Shown piece after piece: positions 44,152 through 57,677 of a DNA stretch of 64,000 nucleotides (the stretch's first letter is position 1; every line of letters begins with the position of its first letter). Under the pieces are notes generated by a model, which saw nothing but the letters and a program-made list of their open reading frames with translations, did not search any database and was not told the DNA's origin. Position numbers and translations under genes: made by a program. This stretch comes from Macrothele yani. Its lineage: Eukaryota; Arthropoda; Arachnida; Araneae; Macrothelidae. The stretch is from the NCBI GenBank assembly GCA_039090855.1, contig CM077016.1, positions 53,865,936 to 53,929,935 on the forward strand, in the 5' to 3' direction.

Positions 44152-44874
44152 AAGCTTAGAAGATGTTATTACATTTTTAAAAGATTAAGAATAATGCAAC
44201 TAAAAGTTTTTATTTCTGAGAAAAAAACGGAAACATTTTACATCAGAAAAAGCTGTAACATTAATGATAACGACTGGACTTTAGTGCATCTATTTTTAAA
44301 AAGCAACACGCAATTTGTTTTCTAACAGATGTAGCACCAAAGCCGTGCAGGAAGCGTCTATTTCCTTCCAAAAAAGACTTCCTGAATAAAATGCTTGTAT
44401 CGATAGGTGTCACAGTGCTGCCTACCTGAATAGATATCTTAAATGAAAGATTGAAACCTATGAGGATGTGGGCCGTTCAGCTGACGAAGATGGCAAATTA
44501 ATTTTGTGGAATTATGGTTCTCACAGTAGGGCCGTCATGAATCAGTCATTCGGAACTGTAAAGCTCATGAAAAAAAGGAAAAGTTTCCAAAACTGTTTTC
44601 CTCATGAGTTCTACGATTCTTTTTTCCATTATGCTGGAAGATTAACTGTGTGTGTACTAGTTAACATGTAGGATTAGGTGTCAACATGTGTCTTTTGTGC
44701 ATTGAATCGTTGGGCTATGTAGACTGTGTCTTATTCACTCCTGGGCAACGCTGAAGCGAAGCAACCTAAAGAAATTCCGGTTTGAGGGGTCACCGACCAC
44801 TGGAAGTGTCAGATGAAACGTAGCTCATAAGAAATGTTTTCTTTAACTTATTTTGTGAGCTTGAAAGTTACTGT
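44152..44874. repeat. Direct repeat copy 2, unit B
   Basis: Counterpart of 10,207-10,929, with the same 67-codon 'YEDVGRSADE' frame open (44,468-44,671). Confidence 0.75.
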
Positions 44875-45094
44875 ACGGGCCCAGAATACGACGGACCACT
44901 GGGAATTCTGTTGTTATCCCGGCGGCCCAGTCCGCGCCTGATGTGAAGCAAAATGTTATGGTTGGAAACAAAGTTTTTGAGGTGGTTTGGTCGTGTCAGC
45001 CGAGTGAGTGCTGAGATGCTGACATAGAGGATTTGTTGCGAACAAGCTGCAGGAAAGAAAGGTAGAGAAAGGCCATGGAATTCGTGGGAGGACC

Positions 45095-45755
45095 AGAATT
45101 ATGCATGCATGCAGGAGAAAAGATGAGTGAAATTCTTCCAAATACGTGGAAACAATGTAAATAGACCAAATCATCGCTCTTTCCACGTTTTTCTTTAATT
45201 AACACACAGCAACCGAAAAATTGTATTTCGACGCCGCTGGGATCGAACTCCAGATCCCTCGAACACTAGCCAAGTGCGTTCGCCTTACGCTACGATGCCG
45301 ACAATCCACGGCGCTATGTGTGTTTATCTGTCAGCATTTGACTTCACAAATCTGGGGTTCGATCCCGGCGGTGTCGAAATACAATTTTTTGGTTGCTGTG
45401 TGTTATTTAACGAAAAACGTGCAAAGGACGATGACTGTCTTTTTACGTTGTCTCCACGTATTTGGAAGATTTTCACCATTTCTCTCGCCCTTTGCATTTA
45501 TTAGCTATAATTAAATAGCTTGTGCCGTTAATCCCCCACCAGACGGAGACGTCTCAATTGCTGAGCTCATCTTTACAGATTTGTGGTCAAATGCTGTCAG
45601 ATAAACACACATAGCGCCGTGGATTGTTGGCACTGTAGCGTAAGGCAAACGCACTCAGCTAGTTATCGGGGGTTTGATCCCAGGGGAGTCGAAATACAGT
45701 TTTTCGGTTGCTGTGTGCTTAATAAAAACGTGAAAAGAGCGAAGACTATTTAGAA
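45095..45755. repeat. SINE cluster, unit B (three copies)
   Basis: Same minus/plus/plus arrangement as 11,150-11,815. The cluster was copied with the unit; it is not the result of new insertions. Confidence 0.68.
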
Positions 45756-46172
45756 AAGATGAGTGTGAAGTGCAGAAGATTTTGTGGAAGGGGCGTGATG
45801 CATATCTAGTGAAGCTCGAGTCGATGCATCAACTCTAAGTAAAATCTAACACCGCGAATCACTTTGTTTGGGCAGATGATCCATCTTTGCGGAATACCGC
45901 TTAGTGATATGTATATTGTTACGTCTCCTTTGGCCGTAACAATTTGAATTGCCTTTGCCGAAATAGTGTCCGAGTGATCAGATGCATAGATTTCTGACTA
46001 GTAGTCCCAGATGAGGTATGGATGGTGTGGTTTGTCCTCATGGCGCTGGAGCATTCCCTTCCTTGGAACCAGATACCCTAAATTGAAGGACGGGAGACTT
46101 TATGTCTCTTAGATTTGCACATGGTTGTCGTATAATCGTGACTTTTTAAATTTTTGTTGCTATGTGGTTGTA

Positions 46173-47391
46173 CACTATCTACCAACAAGTAATTGGACAC
46201 GCCTGCAATCGACGATATCTGCGGTCCTGGTACACGTCACGGCCGCCGCCGTTAAATATCGTGTGGGAAACAACAACGCAACCAGTCGCATGCAAGATGC
46301 CTCGCAGTTCGAAGCTCTCTGATTTCGAGAAAGGTGTAATCGTCGGGTATCACAGAAATGGCCGATTCATACGTGACATATCCGGCGAGTTGAAGTACCC
46401 AAAATCGACAGTGGCCTACGTGATTGGCAAGTGGAAGATGAGAGGTGACTGTCAGAATGTGCCCCGACCCGGCAGACCCACAAAACTGCGAGTTAGAGAC
46501 CGACGGGTGCTGGCCAGAGAAATTCGGAATAACCGCCCCAAATCAATGGCCCACATCCGTGAAGAGTTTCAACAGGCATCCGGGAGTATTCTTTTGATGA
46601 ATACCACCCGTAAGGAAGCCCATCCGCTCGGTTATCATGGACGTGCTTCCGCCCACAAGCTTTTGATCACCAAGTCCAGTAACGCTGCTCGGCTAACGTG
46701 GTGCAAAGAACGCTGACAGTGAACCGTTGAACAGTGGAAACAGGTTCTCTGGAGCGACGAATCAAGGTTCACCCTCTACCGTTTGGATGGCAGGGTCTGT
46801 GTTTGGCGTCTGCTTGGAGAACGTCTCCTGCCGGAATGTATTGTGCCAACTGTGAAGTTCGGCGACGGTGGAATTATGCTATGGGGGTATTTCTCCTGGT
46901 ATGGCATGGGACCCATGGTCGCAATTCCTGGTATACTCAACGCCGAGACCTACTGCACCATTTTGGATGACCATGCGCTTCCTATGTTGTGGCAGTTTTA
47001 CGGGGTGGACCCATGTTACTTTCAGGATGACATTGCCACCTGTCATGTTGCGTGGTCCACCATGGTTTGGTATGGTGACAATGGGGTTAATCGAATGGAC
47101 TGGCCTGCGCAGAGCTCGGATCTTAACCCTATCGAGCACCTCTGGGACGAGTTGGAGCGTCGACTTATGGGGTGCCCCCACCGTCCGAAATCGGTGAAGG
47201 AACTGACCTGTCTTCTCCAAGCCGAGTGGTAGAAAATATCGCTAGCCGTCGTACAACGCGTGGTTGAGAGTATGCCCTGGAGGTTCGCAGCTGTAATCGC
47301 CACTCGTCGAGGCTCCACCAACTATTGAAGGTGAATAAATTTCGTTTTCCTTTGCTATCACAGGTGTCCAATTACTTGTTGGTAGATAGTG
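46173..47391 (+). mobile_element. Tc1-B transposon, unit B
   Basis: Same 1,219 bp length, terminal repeats and flanking TA as the unit A copy. Confidence 0.93.
46297..47328 (+). pseudogene. Tc1-B transposase, unit B
   Basis: Same 343-codon frame with the two shared TGA codons (46,714-46,722). A third stop, TAG at about 47,230, follows 'LLQAEW'. There are also scattered substitutions, for example SPDLNP to SSDLNP. The DD34E residues are still readable. Clearly inactive. Confidence 0.87.
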
Positions 47392-47954
47392 TATATGACT
47401 TTCAATTTGAAATCCGAAATATGTAATGTCAACTATGAAAACACCGAATAAATATATCATGCGTGTTCGTCTAAGTTTGTTGACGTCTAAAATTGTTACG
47501 GTGGAATGTGTTCTGAATGCTGAACCGTTATAGTTTAATGTGTTCTGAATGTTGAACAGTTTGGGAGGGAAGGGGTACAAAAGGGGCGGCTCAGGAGAAA
47601 GCCAGTGGGACTAGTGCCCATTATAGCCCTTTCGTCGCTTTGCAGCCAGTTAAATATCTTTAAAGCACTGAACCAGGGCCGTCTATAGAAATCCCAAGGT
47701 CATGGCATCAGTGAGATCAGTCCCCTCTTTTAGTGACGTCTCGCGGAAACGCAGGCTTCCGATTGGTGTCCAACGCTGTCGTGTATGACGTCAAACACGA
47801 CACCGACATACCAGGCCATGTAAAATGAGAGTGACTTCACCAACTGAGGGAACTCATCTCTCTATGTTATGCAGAGTGTGGAATTTGAAGTCCCTGGAAT
47901 ATAAGTCATTGAGTCATTGCCAAATACCCTGGTCACAGGAAGTTAGGAATATTG

Positions 47955-49200
47955 TGTGAAACGAACATCATGCGTATTCGTCTAAGTTTGTTCCTGATTC
48001 ATCTACCATGCATTGAAATAACATCAGTGAGGCTACGCAACACTACAGAGTGCGTTCAGAAAAACAATTTACCGTGCAATTTCTGCACACAACAAATTGG
48101 CACTTCAGTTAAGACAATGACAAATTCAGAAAATGTCCGTACCTCGGGATTTCAGTGCCCGGTAACATAACATCTGTGTCGAAGAACGTCTTGACACGGA
48201 CGAGGCACACTTGCAGTGGCATTATTTATGTGTGTCTGGGACAGCTCGTCTCGTATTACAGGCGAAACTGTTACGGGGTTTTGCCAGTGCATTGGGTTAT
48301 GGGACTTGGGTAACTAGGTGTCACTCTACAGCGTCCCAAATGTTCACATTTGGGTTAAGGTCAGTTGACCTCGGAAGCGTCTGTCACGATGCAAACGCAT
48401 GTGTTTCCAAATCCTGATACACGCTCCAGCCACGGTGACTGGGTGCATTGTCATAGAGAAAACGGAATTACAAGTCTAATAGCAGCGTGAAATAGTGTCC
48501 CAATGGGAACTATTATCTTGTTTCGGAGCTCTGAGGTACGCATGTTGCCTTGAAAAACATACAAGGATGTTCGGCCATTAAAACACTCCTGCACTGACCA
48601 GAACTGACTGCGACTGGTAAGTATGGACGGACTACGCATATTGTGGTTGCATTAGTGTGCCGGATCTCATTCACACGTGTCCTTGTCGAAAATCAAGATA
48701 AATAGCGAAACGGGATTCGCCTGTGGAAAGTAAAAGGTGCCACTCTGTATTCCATGACATGTACAGTTGGACCAGGTACATCCTTAACGACGGTGAACTA
48801 ATGTCAATGATACACATCTCAGCGGCCATCTTACTCTGGGTCCGTAATCGTGAAGACGGTTTCGTATCGTTTTGTATCATCGGAAGCCAAATCCGGGAAT
48901 TACTTCTGGCAGCTTCTGGTGCTCGATGACACCAGAAGCTTCCGGTGATACTAGGCCTTCTCCGAGCTCTTACTGTCACGTGGCGATTTTGCCTCCTGGT
49001 GGTTGTTCTCGGGCTACTACTCCTGAGTCAATCTGCAACATTTCCATGCCGTAGAAATCTTGTGTGTAGCCGACTTACTACGCATTACGAAACTCCTGAA
49101 GCAGCAGCTACAACGATCAGCCGTACACCTAGCTGTAACATGCTAACATCCCTATTTCTCTTATCCATGGTTAAACGTCATCTGGAAGCCATTTCAGGCT
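47955..49200 (-). pseudogene. Tc1-D transposase relic, unit B
   Basis: Same decayed transposase with few differences from unit A. The longest open stretch is 102 codons (48,979-48,671), around the 'TGESRF' motif. Inactive. Confidence 0.74.
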
Positions 49201-49401
49201 AATCCCACATTCAAGGTAATATATTTATCAAACTTCTAGACCAAGCTGTGAAACGCCCCTTTTTCCACTTCACGCAGCGGTTCGCACGCCACGTGCTGTA
49301 TTATTGCGAAGCTAAATTGCATACGCCGTAGCTACCCACGCTGATAACCGACCTCCAGTAGTCAGTAAATTCGTATATCACCACGTTTTACCTTGGAAAC
49401 A

Positions 49402-50727
49402 GATATCATCATCATCATCATTGTCAACCATTATCAATCCAGTGCTGGACGAAGGTCTCCCCAAGTTTCCTCCACAACGATCTGTCTTGTGCCAGTCTCC
49501 CCCATGTCCTCCAGCATACTTTCGAATTTCATCCACCCATCTCCTATGTGGTCTTCTTCTGGGTCTTTTCCTGTCCCTTGGAATCTAACCTAAAATTTTG
49601 ACTGTCCATCGATGGTCTGTCCTTCTGGCAGTATGTCCAGCCCATTGCCATTTGAGGGATTTAACTCTGATCATGATGTCTTCCACTCTTGTCATTTTTC
49701 GGATCCACGAGTTCTTCTTCTTATCTCTCCTGGTTACACAAAGCATGCACCTCTCCGTGCTTCTTTGACTTGTCTGCAGCCTTTGTATGTCTCTTTTAGT
49801 TAAGGTTCACGTCTCTGCACCATACGTAAGCACTGGAAGGATGCATTGATCAAACGCTTTTCTTTTAAGACATAATGGCATATTGCTCTTGAAAATTATG
49901 CTGTTTCTTCCAAAAGCTCTCCAGGCAAGTTTTTCTTCATCAATGTGACCCTCACTTGATATCTGCGGTCCAAGATAAACGTACGTGTCTGTTATCTCCA
50001 ACTTTTCTCCATCAATTGATAAATCTTCATTTCTTGATAAAGCATTGAACATCACTTTTGTCTGCTGAAAGTTCATTTTTAATCCCACTTCTTTACTCTT
50101 GTCAGCACGTTCCTGGATCATACTCTGCAGCTCTGATGGGGTAGTTGCAAAAATGACTATGTCATCAGCAAAACGAAGGTGGGTTAGATAATCTCCATTA
50201 ATCTTTATCCCTTTGTTTTCCCAGTTCAGTGATTGAAAGACATTTTCCAATGTGGCATTAAAGAGCTTCGGAGATATGGTGTCACCTTGTCTCACTCCCA
50301 TTCCAATTTTTATGTTTGTTGTATTTTCAAACAGCCGAATCTTAGCACTTGCATTTTCATAGATGTTATTAATAATATTAATATATGCATCTTCAATACC
50401 ACAGGATTTCAGAGCCATTGTAACTGCTGATGGTTTAACCGAATCAAAGGCTTTTTCATAATCGATAAAAGCCATGCACAATGGAAGTTCATATTCCCTC
50501 GCTCTTTCAATTAGTTCTGTCAGTACGTGGATATAATCTATTGTGCTGTAGCCACTCCTGAATCCAGTTTGTTCTCTCGGTTGAGCCATGTCCAGTGTTA
50601 CCTTCAAACGGTGTGAAAGAACTTTAGTGAAGATTTTATAAACCACTGATAGGAGGCTGATTGGTCTGTAGTTCCGGAGATCCTCAATGTCACCATTTTT
50701 ATGTAGCAGGATCATTGTAGCGTTGAT

Positions 50728-50728
<1 letters not shown>
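49402..50728 (-). pseudogene. RTE-type LINE, 3' half, unit B
   Basis: Second copy. It has a longer uninterrupted frame (50,715-49,807, 302 codons), because the stop near 32,105 in the other copy is CAA here. All RT core motifs, including FADD, are present. The TGA after 'LTYGAET' is shared. The 5' end abuts the (TA)n tract in which the palindromic element lies. Still truncated and inactive. Confidence 0.85.

Positions 50729-50760
<32 letters not shown>
50729..50760. repeat. (TA)n tract left of the palindromic element
   Basis: TA repeat continuing the microsatellite interrupted by the 2.5 kb element. The right part is 53,257-53,294. A further (TA)n run (50,829-50,859) lies inside the left arm, where the right arm has unique sequence. 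Confidence 0.9.
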
Positions 50761-50761
<1 letters not shown>

Positions 50762-53255
50762 TTAAGAGCAAAACTGAAGACTAAGGAAAAACTTTAGAAT
50801 TTAAAACGATGGTTGCAAAATAACCTGAAGATATATATATATATATATATATATATATTCTATAAAGAAGATACCTAAGCAAAAAAATACATATATAATT
50901 TTGACTCACACCTAATACAACATAGAAAAGGTTATGTATCTACCTGTGTGAGTAAAAGGAGAAAAGATAAAAAAATAAAATAAAACAACTGAATGTAGAA
51001 GGTGTCGAGAATACTGAGCCTTGGCTTTATCAAGGACCAGCAAAAACTCTGCATTTTCTCACTTCCACAAAGACCTAGTTGGAAATGGGTTTCTGCAAGG
51101 CCATAGATGCAAGTAACATTCCCACCTAAAATAGTTAAAAATATATATATATATAAGTCATGTCCTCCGTAGAGTAGCATGACCTAGCACTAGTTAACAA
51201 TTTCGCTTGCATCCATTAACCTTCATGGCCCGACCCATGCTCTTCATCTGTTACTATTAAACAGAGAGAAGAAGATTAAAGAGAACTCAAGCTGTGAGAG
51301 TGACATAATAAATGGAAATGATTTTCAGCTATAACGAAATTCCAAGTTCGTTTGAGAGAGAATTTAAACCTGAAAAACAATGCAAAAGAAATCCAAATTT
51401 TACATTGCAATTAAAAAAAAGGAAAGTTTTCTAGAGAACGAAATTCCTTCTTCTTTCATCAAAAGAACTTTAAGAAAAATTATTCTGAATAATAGAGTAA
51501 GGTTGGCAGATCTGCTTTAATTTTCTACACAGTTAATAATATGATTCTGACCAATCAAAGCCGTAAGGAAGTTGGCTAGAGGATGCCTATTAACTACCTA
51601 AAGGAACCTTAGTGCTATGGATATGACGGTCCTATTAAAACAAAAAATTAAATAATATAAACAAAATCACAAAAAAAGCTTAAAAATCTGTTTATAAAAG
51701 AAAATAAAAACAAATAAAAAAGAAAACTAGTTATTCATCACTAGGATAGCTATACTAAAAATAGTAAAACCAACATTAAAATTAATAAGATTCTGATTAA
51801 TCTATAGAAGCTCACTAAGGTGATTTAATACATGCAAAGATTATTAAATAAACTGCTCGTGTATTTTATAATATTTCTCATGTATTCTGGAGAGTTAATT
51901 CTGCTCATTCTGATCATACAGATCCACAGTCTTAAGTTTATATATATTTTTTTTTTTTTTTTTCTCTGGTTAAAATCTCCGCGCGTTGGTTTCTTGCTGT
52001 ATGAGGAGGCCATCAGCCCCACCCTCACTGCCCCCAGCGTCTAGGGAGTGGCGGAAGGGGTCAGCCATGTTCTCCTCTTGTGTGGAGAAAAGTTTTTGTC
52101 ACACAAGAGGTAAGCTCTCTTCCTTGTTTTTGGGTTCTAGGTTTTATAAGTTCAATGTTTGTACTTTATGTACCTTTTCTCTGTCGTTTTTTAGCTTTTC
52201 AGCTTTTAAGCATTGGTTTGTCTGTTAACATTTTTGCGGGTTTTAACTCTTACTTTTCTTTGTAACTTTGAGCGTCTTTTGGGGTACCTAGGAACAGAAG
52301 AAGGCTAAGCCTGTTCCTTTTGTATGCGCTGTCTATGCGCTGTTTTTTCAAAGTAGTTAAGTTCTTAATAACTAATTAATTATGCACTTAAAGCACTGCT
52401 GAAATACTTTGTACATATTGCAACTAACTGTTTAAGGTATATAACTTTCACAAAGTTTTCTTTAGTTAATATTTATCTTTAACTTATTCTCGTTTTCGTG
52501 CTGTCATAAGTTGTAGAGTAGGGGGTTTTAGACTCAAGTTTTCTTTCAAAAATCTGTTCGTTATAAATTAACATTTCCTTTTTTTTAATTGCAATGTAAA
52601 ATTTGGATTTCTTTTGCATTGTTTTTCAGGTTTAAATTCTCTCTCAAACGAACTTGGAATTTCGTTATAGCTGAAAATCATTTCCATTTATTATGTCACT
52701 CTCACAGCTTGAGTTCTCTTTAATCTTCTTCTCTCTGTTTAATAGTAACAGATGAAGAGCATGGGTCGGGCCATGAAGGTTAATGGATGCAAGCGAAATT
52801 GTTAACTAGTGCTAGGTCATGCTACTCTACGGAGGACATGACTTATATATATATATATTTTTAACTATTTTAGGTGGGAATGTTACTTGCATCTATGGCC
52901 TTGCAGAAACCCATTTCCAACTAGGTCTTTGTGGAAGTGAGAAAATGCAGAGTTTTTGCTGGTCCTTGATAAAGCCAAGGCTCAGTATTCTCGACACCTT
53001 CTACATTCAGTTGTTTTATTTTATTTTTTTATCTTTTCTCCTTTTACTCACACAGGTAGATACATAACCTTTTCTATGTTGTATTAGGTGTGAGTCAAAA
53101 TTATATATGTATTTTTTTGCTTAGGTATCTTCTTTATAGAATGTGTATTCTGAATTTTCAAAACTGCTGCGTTGCGCGTTTTGATTTTCAGGTTATTTTG
53201 CACCCTTCGTTTTAAATTCTAAAATTTTTTCCTTAGTCTTCAGTTTAGCTCTTAA

Positions 53256-53256
<1 letters not shown>
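50761..53256. mobile_element. 2.5 kb palindromic element in a (TA)n tract
   Basis: Inverted arms 50,761-51,426 and 52,574-53,256 around a 1,147 bp centre. The ends are CTTAAGAGC...GCTCTTAAG, with TA repeats on both sides. The matching position at the unit A/B junction has only TA repeats, so this is an insertion private to unit B. The arms are nearly identical except for the TA expansion. No transposase is recognisable. An 82-codon frame occurs in each arm (52,819-53,067 plus; 51,180-50,932 minus). The superfamily is unknown; TA target use would fit several DNA transposon groups. Confidence 0.75.
51427..52573. other. Central region of the palindromic element
   Basis: AT-rich except for a GC-rich island at about 51,975-52,110. 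The island contains a short open stretch 'MFSSCVEKSFCHTRG' followed by an exact 5' splice-site consensus (ag|gtaagc, about 52,109-52,116). It includes a T-run at 51,949-51,963. No gene assigned; a captured exon or promoter is possible. Confidence 0.4.
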
Positions 53257-53295
<39 letters not shown>

Positions 53296-53325
53296 CAATG
53301 AAAGCAGATAACAATGATAGCACAT

Positions 53326-53530
53326 GTCCGCGTAGCGCAGTTGGGAGGGCGATTTACTCCTGAGTGAGGGTGACCCGGGTTCGATGCCTGGCGTAGACAA
53401 AGATAATGGAGAAATTTACTTCGTCGTAAGTTTCTATAAACCTTCAGCGCGTTGGGTTTGGTGCTGCGAGGAACAGGTCACGCAACCAGAGGAGTGTGCG
53501 TGGGTTATTAGAATTGATTTTTGAAGTTAC
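53326..53530 (+). repeat. tRNA-like SINE/LTR-like sequence, start of unit C
   Basis: Near-identical copy of 32,326-32,530 at the same place in the next unit. Confidence 0.65.
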
Positions 53531-56219
53531 AAAGAAAGGGCTCAAGAACTAACTTATTTTCATTAGCGAAATAACATTGCTGTAGAACTTTGACTGTTAT
53601 TAATTGCTATTGCCATATATTACCTTTTTCTGTTATTCAGTTCAGTTCAACATTATTATTCAGTTCAGTTCAATATGCGATTTTGAAGAATCTTCATTTA
53701 GACTAAATATTCTTTCATTAATTCAGTGAAGGATAACCTGCGTAACTCAGCTTACCTGAAAAAAACCCCAAGATAGCTGATCAAAGAGTCCTTCAGTTAT
53801 TATTCCAAGGAATGAGTATAAAATGATTTCTATCTGAGCGTTTTATCATGAACATTTCGAGAAATGGAAAATACTATGTTGGAAAAAAATATATAAATAC
53901 CATATTGAAATCTGGAACCCCGAGTTAAGGCGAAAATTTGAGAATTAGCCGTTGAAACCTCAGTAGATTCAAAACTTTGAAGGCACTTTTTAGGTAAGGC
54001 GGGTTGAACATTTTTTGAGTGCTCAAATTCTTGGTTGGTCAATGATTACTCTATTTACTATTCTGTCATTTTAATCTTCAGCACGGTATTCCTCCCCATC
54101 TTAGGTAGTTTCCAGCTTTACGTCTTCAGCAAAACCTTATGGAGAGGTGGACCTAATATATATTTGCTTAACCTTTTAAAATAAAGAAATATATATATCA
54201 TCAAATGACCGAATATAAAGTAAAAAATGACCGTTTTGACTCATTCATTTGAGGATTAGTATTTTTCATGGAACACATGGTTTTTGTCATTTTTTGTCTG
54301 GTTACAGGTTAACTTAATTTGCTACGATGAAGGCACCAAATAAAATTAATCTCTTGATGACAACACCAAGGTAGAGTGCATCGGTCCGCACGGATTCTTA
54401 TGTGATTTATAGTGAAACCAGTAACTTTCAAGCTCACAAACAAAATTAAAGAAAAATTTTCTTATGAGCTACGTTTCATCTGACACTTCCAGTGGTCGGT
54501 GACCCCTCAAACCGGAATTTCTTTAGGTTGCTTCGCTTCAGCGTAGCCCAGGAGTGAATAAGACACAATCTACATAGCCCAACGATTCAATGCACAAAAG
54601 ACACATGTTGGCACCTAATCCTACATGTTAACTAGTACACACACAGTTAACATGTTGACACCTAATCCTACATGTTAACTAGTACACACACAGTTAATCT
54701 TCCAGCATAATGGAAAAAAGAATCGTAGAGCTCATGAGGAAAACAGTTGTGGAACCTTTTCCTTTTTTCATGAGCTTTACAATTCCCAATGACTGATTCA
54801 TGACGGCGCTACTGTGGGAACCAGAATTCCACAAAATTAATTTGCCACCTTCGTCAGCTGAACGGCCCACATCCTCATAGATTTCAATCTTTTATATAAG
54901 ATATCTATTCAGGTAGGCAGCACTGTGACACATATCGTAACCAGCAATGTTTTCAGAAAGTCTTTTTTAGAAGGAAGTAGACGCTTCCTGCACGGCTTTG
55001 TTGCTACATCTGTTCGAAAACAAATTGAGTGTCGCTTCTTAAAAATAGATGCACTAAAGTCCAGTAGTTATCATTAATGTTACAGCTTTTTCTGATGTAA
55101 AATGTTTCCCTTCTTTTCTGAGAAATTAAAACTTTTACTAGTTGCATTATTCTTAATGTTTTAAAATTCTGTTAGCATCTTCTAAGCTTATAGCTACTGT
55201 CAGTAAAACCAGTTACAGCTGAAATTCCTGACGCATTCTTCTCGCTTTGAAGATTCACCAAATTTGCGTTTAGAAGTATAACTGACCTACTCAAAGTAAT
55301 TATTTTTTGAAGAAGAATGAGGTCACATGCTTTGTAAAAACTACTTTCTACGATATTGACTGTAAATTTCTTGACCAGCGAATAATCGTTTAATTATTAC
55401 TTACTCATGTAAGGTTTTGTTCTCACTTCGGGGGTCATGCTTGGGTGAGATCTTGCAGTACACCCGAGATAAATTACCCTGAGAATATCTGTAACTGACA
55501 TAATATCGGTATTGGAACTAGCGTATATTATTTGGAACCCGTAAAAGCATAAACAATTTTTATGTATTGTAAGCCTGGCTGATCGAGAGGTTATGAAAAA
55601 GGTGGTTATAAAATGTTTGATCCAGAGTGGGAAATCTGGAGGCTATAAAATAAGCTGACCAGACCGGTGATAGCTTATTTTATAACCTCTCGATTGTGTT
55701 ACATGACAAACTAACGTAGTTTCGTGTCCCTCCCCTAAAACGATAATAAAAATGTCACGGTGTATTCCCCCTTGCCTCAAAAGCACACCTTCAGCAAACT
55801 AATAACAATGATGAAGATGCTTCAAAGCAAAAATCCTTGATCAGCCCATTTATATACTAAACTGGAACACAAAGTCAATTGTTGCGCAACAATGATTTGA
55901 AATTAGATTTCAACAATAATTTTGTGCTTGTGTTGTTTACCAGTGGTAATGGTTGCAATACTCCGTCTCCACTCTGCAACTAGGACACGGCGGAAACAAT
56001 TCCGCTGAACGACCATGCCGTCCACCAAATACTTGTCTTACAAGAGACTAATGGGGAAGCTAAGGGATTCTGTATAGGAATATTGAAGTGCAGAAAATTC
56101 GTTTTTTTTTCGATGCGTTCGCCACCCCTCAGCGATAGTACAGAAATTGGTCATCTGGTCTGACCGGTGATCATTTTCGAGAAACGGCCGCCATCTTGAA
56201 ATATTATGAATATATTGTA

Positions 56220-56850
56220 ATCATTTTAAGTTAATGTAATATGGGTGTACTTACAGAATGATTTAAAATGGAATAAACATGTTGATCTAATCTGCAATAA
56301 AGTTTCTAGAAATATTGGAATTGTTAGTCACATATTATCTAATTTTTCTATTAAAATTTTAATTCTATTATATTATACATTAGCTCAAACGCATTTAATT
56401 TATTGTCTTTCATCGTGGGGACTAACAACAAAATCAAATATTAAAAAAACTACAAGTTCTACAAAACAAATATATCAGACAAATGGATCTTAAATAAAAT
56501 ACTAACACTAACATGGCATGTCAAGCTGATCTTCACATTCATACGCACGTTAATCCCAATAAATATGGTGTATTAAATATTAAACAATTAACTATAACCT
56601 TGGATTAAATATGTATAACAAAGAATAATATCAATTGTTTAATAATTGATATCCATAGTGTTACAAATAAATACGATACCAGAAAAAAAAACTTTCTTAT
56701 TAAAACACGTAAGCCAAAAACTGGATTAATTAAGCAAAGCATAAACTATCAGGGCCACTCTATTGGAATCATTTAACTTCTGAAATAAATATAATTAACA
56801 AGTATAATTTATTTAAGAAGAAACTAAAAACTTACTTACTTGCACACTAA
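56220..56850 (+). pseudogene. LINE ORF2 C-terminal fragment, unit C left arm
   Basis: Same truncated LINE tail. The thumb region is open for 82 codons (56,245-56,493). No partner copy remains in the unit C right arm, because that part was deleted. Confidence 0.68.
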
Positions 56851-57148
56851 TAATGTTATTGTTTTAAAAAAAAAATGGGATGGGTGTAAACAACAAGCCC
56901 GAAAAGGGTGGGTGAATGTTGTAAAACGAGCATTGCCTGTTTCATCCTGATACTTCCGTTTTCTTTTCATGTCAATCGTTGGGCTCATTTGACTATTTGG
57001 CAATGACTTCGGGGTTTCAAGGCTAAGTCAGGTCACTATATAAACCTTTTCTTTGATTCTCCGTGCTGTTTCAGTATTACTATATTGATATGCATATAAT
57101 TGTATTAATTGTAATAATATTTCATGTAACAGCTAAAAATGATAAAAA

Positions 57149-57677
57149 CACTGCTGGCCACCCAAAATTCAACACCAAGAAGGACACGAGATAGCAAAGC
57201 CAGATTTACTGGACACATAACAACAGATACAAAGATGAAACGATTGAGCTTACAGGCCCGTGCGACTTGCGGAACACGCAGACATCAATAGTTCGTGTGG
57301 CCCCCATGGCTGGCAATAACTGCCGCTACACGCCGCGGAATCGAACGAAAGAGGCTTTGGATGTCGGCTTGGGGTATGTCGGTAGACGCTGCTTCCACAC
57401 GTTGCCACAGTTCATCAGGCGTAGCCGCTGGTGGCGCTTGCCGGGCCACTCGGCTGCCCACCAGCGACATATCAGGAGAATAGGCGGGCCACGGCAGCAG
57501 TGACACCTGGTGGGCCGTGAAGAATTGTTGCACGATGCGTGTCACGTGCGAGCGCGCATTGTCCTGTTGAAACGTGGCCACTGGCAGGTCCTGCAAGTAA
57601 GGGAGGACTACAGACTCCAAAACGTCAGAGATGTAGCGGTGGCTGCTGAATTTACCGGCGATGCGTACCAGAGGGGG
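57149..57677 (-). mobile_element. Tc1-A 3' half, unit C
   Basis: Minus-strand Tc1-A from its terminal repeat back to transposase codons preceding 'RIAGKFSSHRYISDVLESVV'. It contains the second Asp ('FQQDNARSH') and the same altered third-site region. It shows that the left-side Tc1-A once extended past the point where units A and B are cut by Transib. Confidence 0.85.

Larger units (their letters stand above)
32326..53325. repeat. Macro-repeat unit B (complete)
   Basis: Second and only complete copy, 21.0 kb long. Subtracting the 2.5 kb palindromic element and the 489 bp TRIM leaves about 18.0 kb, the same as unit A. The tRNA-like sequence at its start recurs at 53,326. The two copies of that flank are almost base-identical over at least 1 kb, so duplication or homogenisation was recent compared with the decay of the transposons inside. 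Confidence 0.85.
53590..57677. repeat. Left arm of the large inverted repeat, unit C
   Basis: Same arm as in units A and B. It extends further into Tc1-A, to about 57,677 instead of stopping at the Transib terminus, so it preserves about 250 bp of left-side Tc1-A sequence that units A and B lack. It is joined abruptly to right-arm sequence. Confidence 0.85.
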
